Shown: piece by piece, positions 32,894-41,436 of the stretch
Layout of the letters: every line of letters starts with the position of its first letter
Position numbering within the stretch: position 1 is the first letter of the stretch
Source: JAPSGM01 sp963777045
GTDB taxonomy: Bacteria > Chloroflexota > Limnocylindria > QHBO01
Reading direction: 5' to 3'
Assembly: GCA_963777045.1 (NCBI GenBank)
Contig: CAVZPD010000029.1
Coordinates: 1-64,000, forward strand
DNA: 64,000 nt
The notes under the pieces: generated by a model
Database searches by the model: none
Told to the model about the DNA's origin: nothing
What the model saw: only the letters and a program-made list of their open reading frames with translations
Translations under genes and position numbers: made by a program

Positions 32894-33723
32894 CGAGCCC
32901 GGCGCCCCGCGACCCGGGCCTTCCGGCCTGGTCGGAGCCGTTCACCCGCGAGGCTAGGTCGCGCCTTGCCCGCCTGCCCGCATTCGACGCCATCGATCGC
33001 GAATGGGCATGGGGCGGGTCGACCGGTGCGGGCGTCCGCGTGGCCGTGGTCGATTCGGGCATTGAGGCCGACCATCCGGACGTGCGGGGACGGCTCGTCG
33101 AGAGCCTTGCCGTCGAGATGCGGGGTGGCGAGCCGGAGGTGGTTCCCAGCGAGGCCATCGACCTCTTCGGCCATGGCACTGCCTGTGCCGGCATCATCAC
33201 CGCCATGGCGTCCGAGGTGGACCTGGTCTCGCTGCGCGTCCTGGGGCCCGACCTGCGGGGCAAGGGCAGCGTCTTTGCGAAGGCGTTGGATTACGTGATC
33301 GAGCAGCCGATCCACGTCGTCAACCTGAGCCTGTCGAGCAAGAGCGACGCGCTACTGCCCGTCTTCCACGATCTGGCGGACATGGCCTATTTCCGCCGTA
33401 TCGTGCTCGTGAGCGCGGCGAACAACACCGTCGGGCCGAGCTATCCGTCACTGTTCAGCTCGGTAATCAGCGTGGCGGCCCACCCCGAGCCCGATCCATG
33501 GTGCTTCTTCTACAACCCGGAGCCGCCGGTGGAGTTCGGAGCGCGCGGCATGAACGTGCCCGTGGCCTGGCGCCAGGGCGGGCATACGATCGCCACCGGG
33601 AACTCGTTCGCCGCTCCCCATATCGCCGCCCTTGCGGCGCTGATTCTCTCCAAGCACCCCGGCCTGACGCCGTTCGAGATCAAGGCCATCCTGGCCGCCG
33701 TGGCCAGCAACGAGCACGCCTGA
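32890..33723 (+). CDS. Intracellular subtilisin-like serine protease (S8)
   Basis: Protein of 277 residues with the complete S8 triad: Asp55 in VAVVDSGIEADHPD, His95 in LFGHGTACAG and Ser239 in TGNSFAAPH; oxyanion Asn in SAANNT. There is no signal peptide, propeptide or membrane anchor, so it appears cytoplasmic. Some S8 signature elements are shortened; the core is small for the family. It is translationally coupled to the upstream GAF protein, which may regulate it. It converges with an M16 peptidase gene 3 bases beyond its stop. Confidence 0.88.
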   Translation: MTSPAPRDPGLPAWSEPFTREARSRLARLPAFDAIDREWAWGGSTGAGVRVAVVDSGIEADHPDVRGRLVESLAVEMRGGEPEVVPSEAIDLFGHGTACAGIITAMASEVDLVSLRVLGPDLRGKGSVFAKALDYVIEQPIHVVNLSLSSKSDALLPVFHDLADMAYFRRIVLVSAANNTVGPSYPSLFSSVISVAAHPEPDPWCFFYNPEPPVEFGARGMNVPVAWRQGGHTIATGNSFAAPHIAALAALILSKHPGLTPFEIKAILAAVASNEHA

Positions 33724-33726
33724 GCG

Positions 33727-35007
33727 TTACAGGCTCCCGTCTGGAAGGAACCACAGATGGCTTCGGCGCCCGGGCGCCAGGGCGGTGCGCCCAAAGACGG
33801 CGATGGCCTCGCCTGTGATCGCACGGTCGCGCGCCAGCTCCGTCCCCAGCCGTCCCGGATCATTGATGAGGCTGGCGTACATTCCCAGCCGATCGGCTCG
33901 CTCCTCGGCCTCTTCCAGGGACGCTGCTCGGCGCGTCGCGCGCTGGAGGACCACCCGGTCCAGTTCCTCCGGGGCGGGAGGTTCCTCCGCGAGGCGATCC
34001 AGCTCCGCGTCGATCGCGCGTTCCAGGCTCGCCGGCGGAACGCCGTCGCGTGCCCGCACCTCCAGGACCAGGAGAGCGGCACCGTCAACCAGCGGGACCA
34101 TCCATGCCTCCGCGCGCTGGGCCAGCTGCAGCCCGCGCACGAGGCGGGCATGCAGGCGCGCCGCGCGCCCCGTCGTCAGCAGGTCGGTCACGAGGTCCGC
34201 TACGTCGAACCCGTCATCTCCCAGCGGTGGTGTGCGACAACCGAGGTAGAGGCGCGCCAGCGGAGCCGGTTCGCTGGTTTCGAGGCGTCGGCCCGCTGAG
34301 CTCGGTTCGCCGCCGAGGGGGGGCGGTGGGATGCGGCCCGCAGGGATGTCACCGAAGTGGCGCTCGACCATGGCGATCGCGCTCTCCGGATCGATCTCGC
34401 CAACCATGGCGAGCGTCGCGTTGTTGGGGACGTAGTGCTCACGGAAGAAGGTTCGCACGTCGTCGAGCGAGGCGGCGCGCAGGTCACGATCCGATCCCCA
34501 TGACGAGTGGTGGTACGGATGGCGGGAGGGGTAGCAGAGCGCGAAGAGGCGCTCCTCCCACGACCCGTAGGGCGCGTTGTCCACCTTCTTGCGACGCTCG
34601 TTCAGGACGACCTCGCGCTGGTTGTCGAGGGTTGCCTCCGTGAGGGCGTTCGCCAGCGAGCGCATGCGGTCGGCCTCGAGCCACAGGGCCAGCTCCAGCT
34701 GATGGCTCGGCAGCGTGTCACTGAAGACCGTGGCATCCAGTCCCGTGTAGGCATTGGTCCGGCCGCCAGCGGCCTGGATCAGCTCGAAGTGCTCACTCTT
34801 GGCGACGTTCGCCGAGCCCTGGAACATCATGTGCTCGAAGAGGTGCGCGAAGCCGCTCCTGCCCGCAGCCTCGTGGCGGCTCCCCACCCGATACCAGAGG
34901 CTGATGCCCACAGCCGGAACGCGGCCATCGCGGCGGGCGACCACGCGCATGCCGTTCGCCAATCGCCGGTCGACGATGTGCGGGACGGCAGCGGCGGAAG
35001 CGGTCAT
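33727..35007 (-). CDS. M16 family zinc metallopeptidase
   Basis: Pitrilysin/processing-peptidase type protein of 426 residues. The inverted zinc motif HLFEH is at residues 55-59, with the downstream Glu in NQREVVLNERR near 132-137, so this is the catalytic-type subunit. It also has the ELIQAAGGRTNAYTGLDATVF substrate strand and the second M16 half from about 235 on. No signal peptide. It lies 78 bases downstream of, and on the same strand as, a small repeat peptide gene, which could be its substrate. M16 enzymes also act in cofactor and peptide maturation. Confidence 0.92.
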   Translation of the reverse strand: MTASAAAVPHIVDRRLANGMRVVARRDGRVPAVGISLWYRVGSRHEAAGRSGFAHLFEHMMFQGSANVAKSEHFELIQAAGGRTNAYTGLDATVFSDTLPSHQLELALWLEADRMRSLANALTEATLDNQREVVLNERRKKVDNAPYGSWEERLFALCYPSRHPYHHSSWGSDRDLRAASLDDVRTFFREHYVPNNATLAMVGEIDPESAIAMVERHFGDIPAGRIPPPPLGGEPSSAGRRLETSEPAPLARLYLGCRTPPLGDDGFDVADLVTDLLTTGRAARLHARLVRGLQLAQRAEAWMVPLVDGAALLVLEVRARDGVPPASLERAIDAELDRLAEEPPAPEELDRVVLQRATRRAASLEEAEERADRLGMYASLINDPGRLGTELARDRAITGEAIAVFGRTALAPGRRSHLWFLPDGSL

Positions 35008-35085
35008 CCCCTGGGCACAGACAACCGTCGCGGTCGGGGCGCGAACCCCGACCGCGACGGCACCTGGTCGACAGAACGTCGCAGC

Positions 35086-35304
35086 CTAGGAGTCCTTGGC
35101 TGCAGCGTCCTTGGCCGCGTAATCGCGGGAGAACTTGTGTCCCTCCACGTCGTCCTCGCTGTCCTGCCGCGCGGCGGCTTCCCGTGCTGCGGCGTCACGG
35201 GCAGCCACGTCCTTCGCCCAGGATTCCCGGGAAGCCGCCTCCTGCGATGCGGCGTCGCGCGAGAACTTGTGTCCCTCGGTGTCCTTCGTGTTGTCGTCGG
35301 TCAC
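35086..35304 (-). CDS. Small repeat peptide with two EGHKFSRD units
   Basis: Protein of 72 residues from GTG 35304, supported by AGGGAG 8 bases upstream (GTG 35313 is possible but has no site). Two units align over 19 residues: EGHKFSRD followed by AASQEAASRES, and EGHKFSRD followed by YAAKDAAAKDS at the very C-terminus. The middle is an Ala/Arg/Glu/Asp heptad-like repeat (AARDAAAREAAARQD). No membrane segment or cysteine. I recall short D-x-EGH peptides in actinobacteria, but no function is established. It is probably transcribed with the M16 peptidase. Confidence 0.7.
   Translation of the reverse strand: MTDDNTKDTEGHKFSRDAASQEAASRESWAKDVAARDAAAREAAARQDSEDDVEGHKFSRDYAAKDAAAKDS
35129..35277. 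repeat. Direct repeat pair inside the EGHKFSRD peptide gene
   Basis: The 17-base sequence GAGAACTTGTGTCCCTC occurs at 35129-35145 and again at 35261-35277 (plus-strand reading), 132 bases apart, encoding the core of each EGHKFSRD unit. It points to internal duplication. Confidence 0.8.
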
Positions 35305-35476
35305 GATCTGCACTCCCTGCTCACTGCGAACCCCTCGGCGTGGGATTCATCGTCCCGAGTCTAGGAGGCTGCGCCACGCGAATACAAGAACCCGGGCGAC
35401 CGAATGCCTGTCACCTGGCCGACACATCCACGCACGGAACGCTCGTTCCCGCGATGGCCGTAGACTGGCTTCTCCG

Positions 35477-36196
35477 ATGGCCAAGGCAGCCGACCACGCG
35501 CAGATCACCAGGAGCCTGGCGCTCTGCACCCTGTTCAATGGCGTGCCTTCCGACACGCTAGCCGCTATTGCCACCGATGCCAGGCGCCGCCGCTTCGGGC
35601 GGAGTCAGGTCATCTTCCACGACGGGGACCCGGCCGAGACCCTGCACGTCATCGACGCCGGACGCGTGAAGATCACCCTCGTATCCCGCGACGGCAACGA
35701 GGCGATCCTTGCCATCCTGGGGACCGGCGACTTCTTCGGCGAGCTGGCCCTGCTCGATTCCGGCCCGCGATCGGCGACCGCCCAGGCCATGGAGGCGACC
35801 GAGACGCTGGAAGTGTCGCGCCGCGGCTTCGGCGCCCTGCTGGACGACAGCGCGGTGAGGAACCGGGTGCTGCAGCGCGTGGCCGCCGAGATGCGCCGCG
35901 TCGACCGCCAGGTGGAGCGACTGCGGTTCGTGGACCTGAGCGGGCGGGTGGCCCTGCACCTCATCGATCTCGTCCACGAGCAGTCCGGAACGCGGAACGG
36001 GGGTGCGGCGCACGCCGGGCCGGCGATCCTGACGCTCCCCTACCGCCAGGCAGACCTGGCCGCCCTGGTGGGGGCGAGCCGGCAGGCGGTCAGCCGCACC
36101 CTGCGCGAGCTCGAGCGCGAGGGGCTGCTGCGTGCCGATGGGCGTCGCATCGTCATCCCTGACCTGCGCCGGCTCGAGCTTCGCGCCGGCGGCTGA
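35477..36196 (+). CDS. Crp/Fnr family transcriptional regulator
   Basis: Protein of 239 residues: an N-terminal cyclic-nucleotide-binding fold (about 15-130; VIFHDGDPAETLHVIDAGRVKI, GTGDFFGELALLDSGPRSATAQAM, where the phosphate-binding pattern GELALLdsgpRSAT is well preserved) and a C-terminal winged helix with TLPYRQADLAALVGASRQAVSRTLRELEREGLL. No Fe-S cysteines as in FNR, so a cNMP ligand is plausible; an adenylate cyclase-like gene lies 9 kb away. TAGACT sits 10 bases before the ATG. It ends immediately against rnhA. Confidence 0.92.
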   Translation: MAKAADHAQITRSLALCTLFNGVPSDTLAAIATDARRRRFGRSQVIFHDGDPAETLHVIDAGRVKITLVSRDGNEAILAILGTGDFFGELALLDSGPRSATAQAMEATETLEVSRRGFGALLDDSAVRNRVLQRVAAEMRRVDRQVERLRFVDLSGRVALHLIDLVHEQSGTRNGGAAHAGPAILTLPYRQADLAALVGASRQAVSRTLRELEREGLLRADGRRIVIPDLRRLELRAGG

Positions 36197-36619
36197 TCAG
36201 GCCCGCTGGTCGATCGCCACGTTCGAGAGCCGGTCGGCGTCCTTGTTCAGCGCGCGCGGGACATGCGCGACGGTGTATCGCTCCAGCTGTCCAAGCAGCG
36301 CCATGACCCGGGCGTGAATGGGCTGCAGGTCCGGGTGCTTGACCCGGTAGCGGCCCGATATCTGGCGAGCCACCAGCTCCGAATCCATCCTCAGGTCGAC
36401 CTGCGTAGCCCCCAGCGAGAGCGCCTCCTCCAGCGCCAGCTCGACGGCCGTCCACTCGGCGTAGTTGTTGCTTCGTTCGCCGAGGAAGCGAGCGATCTCG
36501 GCAACGGTCGCTCCATTCGCGTCCCGCAGGATGGCCCCGGCACCGGCCAGGCCCGGGTTGCCGCGAGCGGCGCCGTCGGTGTAGATGAGGAGGTGCCGCC
36601 GCTCGGACGCGTCAGCCAC
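36197..36619 (-). CDS. rnhA: Ribonuclease HI family protein
   Basis: Single-domain RNase H of 140 residues degrading RNA in RNA-DNA hybrids. The catalytic acidic set is visible: Asp15 in YTDGAARGNPG, Glu in NNYAEWTAVELAL, Asp in DLRMDSELVARQ and the final Asp in NKDADRLSN. GTG 36619 was chosen because it overlaps the sdhB stop by 8 bases; an earlier start would sit deep in sdhB. Last gene of the sdh operon. Confidence 0.9.
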   Translation of the reverse strand: MADASERRHLLIYTDGAARGNPGLAGAGAILRDANGATVAEIARFLGERSNNYAEWTAVELALEEALSLGATQVDLRMDSELVARQISGRYRVKHPDLQPIHARVMALLGQLERYTVAHVPRALNKDADRLSNVAIDQRA

Positions 36620-37322
36620 GGGAGCCGCTGGAGATTTCGTTGGTGACCTCGAGGATGGCCCGCGTGATGCGGATGTCGCGGGGGCACGCCTCGACGCAGT
36701 TGAAGACCGTTCGGCAGCGCCACACCCCGTCCGGATCGGCCGCGATCTGGAGCCGCTCCTCGTGCGCGTCATCGCGCGTATCCATGATGAAGCGGTGCGC
36801 GTTCACCAGCGCTGCCGGCCCGACGTACGAACCGTCCGCCCAGAAGACCGGGCACGAGGTGGTGCACGCGGCGCACAGGATGCAGCGGCTGGTGTCCTCG
36901 TAGCGTGCGCGGTCCGCCGGCGACTGGCGGCGCTCCTTGCCGTCGTCCGGGACCTCGTCGTTGACGAGGTACGGCATGACGCTGCGGAACTGGTCCCAGA
37001 ACGGCTCCATGTCGACCAGCAGGTCCTTGATGAGCGGCAGGCCCATGATCGCCTCGACGGTGATCTCGGTACCGGCGTCCTTGATCAGGTACTCGCAGGC
37101 TAGGTGGTTGCTGCCGTTGATCAGCATCGCGTCGGAGCCGCAGACGCCGTGGGCACAGGAGCGACGATAGGTGAGCGTCCCGTCCTGGTACCACTTCACC
37201 TGGTTCAGCACGTCGAGCACGCGGTCGGTCGGCTCCGCCTGGACCAGGTAGTCCTCCCAGTGCGGCTCGGTGTCGAGCTCCGGGTTGAATCGCTTGATGC
37301 GCAGCTTCACGTCGAGCGTCAT
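36612..37322 (-). CDS. sdhB: Succinate dehydrogenase iron-sulfur subunit
   Basis: Protein of 236 residues carrying three clusters: 2Fe-2S with Cys56, Cys61, Asp64 and Cys76 (the Asp variant also seen in E. coli SdhB), 4Fe-4S with C-x2-C-x2-C at 147-153, and a 3Fe-4S with Cys157, Cys203 and Cys209, with Cys213 closing the 4Fe-4S set. It passes electrons from SdhA flavin to the membrane quinone site. Separated from sdhA by 4 bases. Confidence 0.95.
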   Translation of the reverse strand: MTLDVKLRIKRFNPELDTEPHWEDYLVQAEPTDRVLDVLNQVKWYQDGTLTYRRSCAHGVCGSDAMLINGSNHLACEYLIKDAGTEITVEAIMGLPLIKDLLVDMEPFWDQFRSVMPYLVNDEVPDDGKERRQSPADRARYEDTSRCILCAACTTSCPVFWADGSYVGPAALVNAHRFIMDTRDDAHEERLQIAADPDGVWRCRTVFNCVEACPRDIRITRAILEVTNEISSGSRG

Positions 37323-37326
37323 CGGT

Positions 37327-39126
37327 TCAGTAGACCCGTGGCTTCGGCTCGAACTTCGTCACCGCAACCGGCTTGTAGGCGAGGCGCGGGTGACCTCCGC
37401 CGGCGTCGCGGAAGGCGAAGCTGTGCTTCAGCCAGTCCTGGTCGTCACGCTCTGGGTAGTCCTCGCGGGCGTGGGCTCCCCGGCTCTCGAGACGCGCGAA
37501 GGCCGACTCCACCGTCGCCTCCGCGCAATCGATCAGGAAGCCGAGCTCGAGCGCCTCGCCCAGATCGGTGTTGTACCTGCATCCCTTGTCGTCCACCACG
37601 ACCGACTTCGCACGCTCGCGCAGAGCGCGGACGTCGGTCCGGCATGACTCGAGGAGCTGCGCGTCGCGGTAGACGCCGCACTTGTTGAACATCACCTCCT
37701 GCAGCTCGGCGCGGATGGTCGCCGCCCGCTCCCCCTCCCCGCGGCCGAGCAGGTCGGCGATCGACCGCGCGACGGCGAGCTCCGCTGCCGCGTCCTCATC
37801 GGCCTCCGGCGCAGAGCGCAGGTCCTTCGCCATGGCGATGCCGGCGCGGCGGCCGAAGACGAGGATGTCGAGCAGCGAGTTCGTCCCCAGCCGGTTCGCC
37901 CCGTGGACCGAGACGCAGGCACACTCCCCCGCCGCGAAGAAGCCGGGCACGATGGTGCCCTGCTCATCGGCCAGGACACGCCCGTCGATGTCGGTCGGGA
38001 TGCCGCCCATCGCGTAGTGGGCGGTTGGCTGGATCGGCACCAGCTCGTGGAGCGGCTCGATACCGAAGTAGGTGCGAATGAAGCCCGCCATGTCCGGCAG
38101 CTTCTCGTTGAGGACCTTGGCGCCCAGGTGGCGGACGTCGAGGTGCACGTAGTCCTTGCCGCCGATCCCCCGTCCCTCGGCGATCTCCTGGTAGATGCTG
38201 CGGCTGACGACGTCGCGGCTGGCGAGGTCCTTCATGGTCGGGGCGTAGCGCTCCATGAAGCGCTCGCCGGCGTCGTTGAGGAGGACGCCGCCCTCGCCGC
38301 GCATCGCCTCCGAAAGGAGGAAGCCCAGCTTGTACATGCCGGTGGGATGGAACTGGAAGAACTCCATGTCCTCCAGGGGTAGCCCGCGTCGCCAGACCAC
38401 CGCGGCGCCGTCGCCGGTCAGCGTGTGCGCGTTGGAGGTGACCTTGAAGATCTTGCCCCAGCCGCCGGTGGCGAAGAGCACCGCGCGCGCCCGGAATGCG
38501 TGCATCTCGCCGGTCGAGAGCTGCAGTGCGATGACGCCGCTGACGCGTCCGCCGGGCCCGTCGGGCATGGCCAGGTCCAGCACCTGGTACTCGTCGTAGA
38601 AGGCGATATCGGCCTTGATGCACTGCTGGTAGAGCGTCTGCAGGATGGCGTGGCCGGTGCGGTCGGCGGCGTAGCACGAGCGCCGGACGGGACCCTCGCC
38701 GTAGTTGCGGGTGTGGCCGCCGAAGCGTCGCTGGTTGATCAGCCCCTCATCGGTCCGGTCGAAGGGCAGGCCCAGGTGCTCGAGCTTGATGATCGTCTCG
38801 ATGGCGTCGCGGCACATCACCTCGGCCGCGTCCTGGTCAACCAGGTAGTCGCCGCCCTTGACGGTGTCGAACCAGTGCCACTCCCAGTGATCCTCTTCGA
38901 CGTTCGCCAGGGCGGCGCACACGCCTCCCTGCGCGGCCCCGGTGTGGGAGCGGGTGGGATAGAGCTTGCTGATGACGCCGATGCGGGCCTCCGGCCCAAG
39001 GTCCTGCTTCAGCTCCAGGGCCGCGTAGAGGCCGGCGCCGCCGGCGCCGATGACCACCGCGTCCAGGTCGTGGCGGCGCACCGCGCCCTGCAGCGCCGGG
39101 GCCTGGTCGGTCCGGGCGACGGTCAC
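37327..39126 (-). CDS. sdhA: Succinate dehydrogenase flavoprotein subunit
   Basis: Flavoprotein of 599 residues. FAD-binding VIGAGGAGLYAALEL, covalent-FAD histidine in TRSHTGAAQGGV, the substrate loop with FRARAVLFATGGWGK, ARG motif QPTAHYAMGGIPTDIDGRVL, and capping-domain HGANRLGTNSLLDI. Start GTG 39126 overlaps the sdhD stop (GTGA); the longer upstream frame overlaps sdhD and is not coding. Oxidises succinate to fumarate. Confidence 0.96.
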   Translation of the reverse strand: MTVARTDQAPALQGAVRRHDLDAVVIGAGGAGLYAALELKQDLGPEARIGVISKLYPTRSHTGAAQGGVCAALANVEEDHWEWHWFDTVKGGDYLVDQDAAEVMCRDAIETIIKLEHLGLPFDRTDEGLINQRRFGGHTRNYGEGPVRRSCYAADRTGHAILQTLYQQCIKADIAFYDEYQVLDLAMPDGPGGRVSGVIALQLSTGEMHAFRARAVLFATGGWGKIFKVTSNAHTLTGDGAAVVWRRGLPLEDMEFFQFHPTGMYKLGFLLSEAMRGEGGVLLNDAGERFMERYAPTMKDLASRDVVSRSIYQEIAEGRGIGGKDYVHLDVRHLGAKVLNEKLPDMAGFIRTYFGIEPLHELVPIQPTAHYAMGGIPTDIDGRVLADEQGTIVPGFFAAGECACVSVHGANRLGTNSLLDILVFGRRAGIAMAKDLRSAPEADEDAAAELAVARSIADLLGRGEGERAATIRAELQEVMFNKCGVYRDAQLLESCRTDVRALRERAKSVVVDDKGCRYNTDLGEALELGFLIDCAEATVESAFARLESRGAHAREDYPERDDQDWLKHSFAFRDAGGGHPRLAYKPVAVTKFEPKPRVY

Positions 39127-39581
39127 GAGAAGGGGCCCACGCTGACGCCGGAATTGGGGTCGAATGCGACCACCACCAGCAGGCCGAGCAGCAGCCACAC
39201 GACGGTGAGCGCGGCCAGGATCCAGACCAGGAGCCGGCGCAGGTCGCCCGACGCGTAGTCGTTGATCACCGTCCGCGCTCCCCGGACGCCGTGGAGCAGG
39301 GCCAGCAGCAGCAGCGTGGCGTCGTAGATGCGCCAGAAGGGCGAGCCCCAACGGCTGGTGACGAACGCGAAGTTGATCTCCCCGCCGGTCAGCTCCACAA
39401 GCACGTGCATGATGAACATGTGGCCCAGCGCCAGCAGCACCAGCAGCAGGCCGCTGATGCGCATGAAGTACCACCAGGCCCGATCCCAGCCGGGACGGTC
39501 GGGTCGCGGCGTGGCGGCGCGTGACGGGTTACGCCGGAGCGGATCGCCTTCCACCGGCCAGACACGACGTCCCACGGACAT
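39123..39581 (-). CDS. sdhD: Succinate dehydrogenase membrane anchor subunit
   Basis: Protein of 152 residues with three transmembrane helices (about 45-65, 83-103 and 122-142) after a polar N-terminus. His residues in the first helix (GHMFIMHVLVE) and second (LALLHGVRGART) are placed to ligate haem b. ATG 39581 overlaps the sdhC stop by one base (TGATG). Confidence 0.88.
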   Translation of the reverse strand: MSVGRRVWPVEGDPLRRNPSRAATPRPDRPGWDRAWWYFMRISGLLLVLLALGHMFIMHVLVELTGGEINFAFVTSRWGSPFWRIYDATLLLLALLHGVRGARTVINDYASGDLRRLLVWILAALTVVWLLLGLLVVVAFDPNSGVSVGPFS

Positions 39582-39955
39582 CAGCTGCCACCCCACGGCG
39601 TGTAGGGCGCGATCATGATCAGGCCGATCGGGACCATGCTGATCAGCGTGGCGGCGATCACGCCGTAGGTGAGTGGCCGGTAGAGCAGCGTGGTGCGCGG
39701 CCAGAAGTCCATGGCGATGACCCGCAGGCCGTTGAGCGAGTGGTAGACCAGGGCGGCCATCAGGAGGACCTCGCCCAGCTTGGCGGGCAGGTTCCTGTAG
39801 AGGGTCTGGGTGAAGTCGTAGACGTCGGGCCCGAAGAGCACGGTCGAGGTCTCGACCACGTGCAGGAAGAGGAAGATCAGCACGCCGATGCCCGAGAGCC
39901 GGTGACCGATCCAGGCCAGCTCGGCCCAGCTGATCCGGTATCCGAACAGCCTCAC
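39581..39955 (-). CDS. sdhC: Succinate dehydrogenase cytochrome b556 subunit
   Basis: Protein of 124 residues, three helices, with the family signature HRLSGIGVLIFLFLHVVETS and the quinone/haem-region LVYHSLNGLRVIAMDF. First gene of the sdhC-D-A-B-rnhA operon; GAGGGAG lies before the GTG start. Confidence 0.9.
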   Translation of the reverse strand: MRLFGYRISWAELAWIGHRLSGIGVLIFLFLHVVETSTVLFGPDVYDFTQTLYRNLPAKLGEVLLMAALVYHSLNGLRVIAMDFWPRTTLLYRPLTYGVIAATLISMVPIGLIMIAPYTPWGGS

Positions 39956-40053
39956 CAGTGGCGCTCCCTCTTGTTCGACTCCATCGTCCCGGGCGGCAGC
40001 GACGCGCCGTCTGCTGGCGCGTGCGGCGCCTCGATTCTAGCGCGGGCCCCGCC

Positions 40054-41061
40054 TCAGGCGCGGACCCGTGCTGCGACCGCCTCTCCGAACTCGCGGGTGC
40101 CGGCGCTGCCGCCCAGGTCGTAGGTGACCGTCCGGCCGTCGGCGATGACGCCGCGCACGGACGACTCGAGGCGGTCCGCCGCCTCCGTCTCGCCCAGGTG
40201 GCGCAGCATCAGCGCGGCCGAGAGCATCAGGGCGGTGGGGTTCGCCTTGTTCTGCCCCGCGTACTTCGGCGCCGATCCGTGCACCGGTTCGAAGACCGCG
40301 GCCCGTTCCCCGATGTTGGCGCCCGGCGCGACGCCCAGGCCGCCCACCAGTCCGGCAGCCAGGTCGCTGATGATGTCGCCATACAGGTTGGGCAGCACCA
40401 GCACGTCGTACAGGTTTGGCTTCTGGACGAGCTGCATGCACATGTTGTCGACGATCCGATCCTCGAAGGCGACGCGTCCCTCGTAGTCCGCCGCGACCTG
40501 CTGGCAGCTCTCCAGGAAGAGGCCGTCGGAGAGCTTCATGATGTTCGCCTTGTGGACGGCGGTCACCTTCCGCCGCCCGTTACGCAGCGCGTACTCGAAG
40601 GCGTAGCGCGCGATTCGCTGGCTGGCGGCGCGCGTGATGATCTTGATGCTCTCCGCGGCATCGGCGCCCACGCGGTGCTCGATGCCGGCATACAGGTCCT
40701 CGGTGTTCTCGCGCACGATGATGAGGTCGACGTCGTGGTAGAGCGTGTGCACGCCGGCCATGCTCCGTGCCGGGCGCACGTTGGCGTACAGCTCCAGGGC
40801 CTGGCGCAGGCCGACGTTGACGCTGCGGAAGCCGGAGCCGACCGGCGTGGTGATCGGTCCCTTGATGGCGACGCCGGTGCGCCGGATGCTCTCGATCACC
40901 CGATCTGGAAGTGGCGTCCCCTCGGTCGCGATGGTCGCCTCGCCGGCCGACTGGAGGTCCCATTCGAAGCCGATGCCGGTGGCCTCCAGGACCTCGACGG
41001 TGGCCTCCGCTAGCTCGGGTCCGATCCCGTCGCCGGGGATCAGGGTGACGGTGTAGGTCAC
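40054..41061 (-). CDS. icd: Isocitrate dehydrogenase (NAD+-type)
   Basis: Decarboxylating dehydrogenase of 335 residues from the IPMDH/IDH family. LIPGDGIGPEL, AIKGPITTPVGSGFRSVNV (isocitrate phosphorylation-loop region), LYANVRPARS, RENTEDLYAGIEH, KANIMKLSDGLFLE, VLVLPNLYGDIISDLAAGLVGGLGV, and the cofactor-site GSAPKYAGQNKANPTALML. It resembles the mitochondrial NAD-IDH more than the E. coli NADP enzyme; homoisocitrate or isopropylmalate activity is less likely because of the YANVRP motif. GTG 41061 is directly before the TYTVTLIPGDG start. Confidence 0.85.
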   Translation of the reverse strand: MTYTVTLIPGDGIGPELAEATVEVLEATGIGFEWDLQSAGEATIATEGTPLPDRVIESIRRTGVAIKGPITTPVGSGFRSVNVGLRQALELYANVRPARSMAGVHTLYHDVDLIIVRENTEDLYAGIEHRVGADAAESIKIITRAASQRIARYAFEYALRNGRRKVTAVHKANIMKLSDGLFLESCQQVAADYEGRVAFEDRIVDNMCMQLVQKPNLYDVLVLPNLYGDIISDLAAGLVGGLGVAPGANIGERAAVFEPVHGSAPKYAGQNKANPTALMLSAALMLRHLGETEAADRLESSVRGVIADGRTVTYDLGGSAGTREFGEAVAARVRA

Positions 41062-41186
41062 GGTTGGTGCTTGCTCCGCTGCGTGCCGGTCAAAGCGCCG
41101 GCGGGTGCGCTCCAGAGTGTAGGGGGCGTGGCCCGGTCGGCGCGGGCCGAGGGGGTGCGGCACGCCGTCCGCCAGCCCTTCGCGAC

Positions 41187-41436
41187 ATGAGCAATCCGAT
41201 CGGCACAGCAATCCGGCCGGCACCGCGATCCGAAGTACAAGCGCCTGCTGGTCGAGGACGCGTACGGGATGCTGATCTGGGGCGGATCGGCCGAGGACTC
41301 GGAGGTCTCCGACGGGTCCGATTCGACGTGGTGCGCGTCGGCCTGATCGTGGCGCAGACGGTCCATTACGACGTCCACTGGGGGCGAAGACGCGGCCGCA
41401 CGACTAGCGACGGGGCGGCCGGGCACCGGGCGGAGA
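41187..41436 (+). other. Gap of 375 bases with frame-split coding-like fragments
   Basis: Between icd and the next gene no intact gene is evident. On the plus strand one frame gives DPKYKRLLVEDAYGMLIWGG near 41228-41290 up to a stop near 41345, and another gives RFDVVRVGLIVAQTVHYDVH near 41325-41385. Both show local codon bias, which suggests a small decayed or frameshifted gene starting near ATG 41187. No family is recognised. Confidence 0.3.

Noticed and set aside
37327..39474. SdhA frame beginning at 39474
   Set aside because: The upstream 116 codons overlap sdhD in another frame and are not conserved; GTG 39126 overlaps the sdhD stop precisely.
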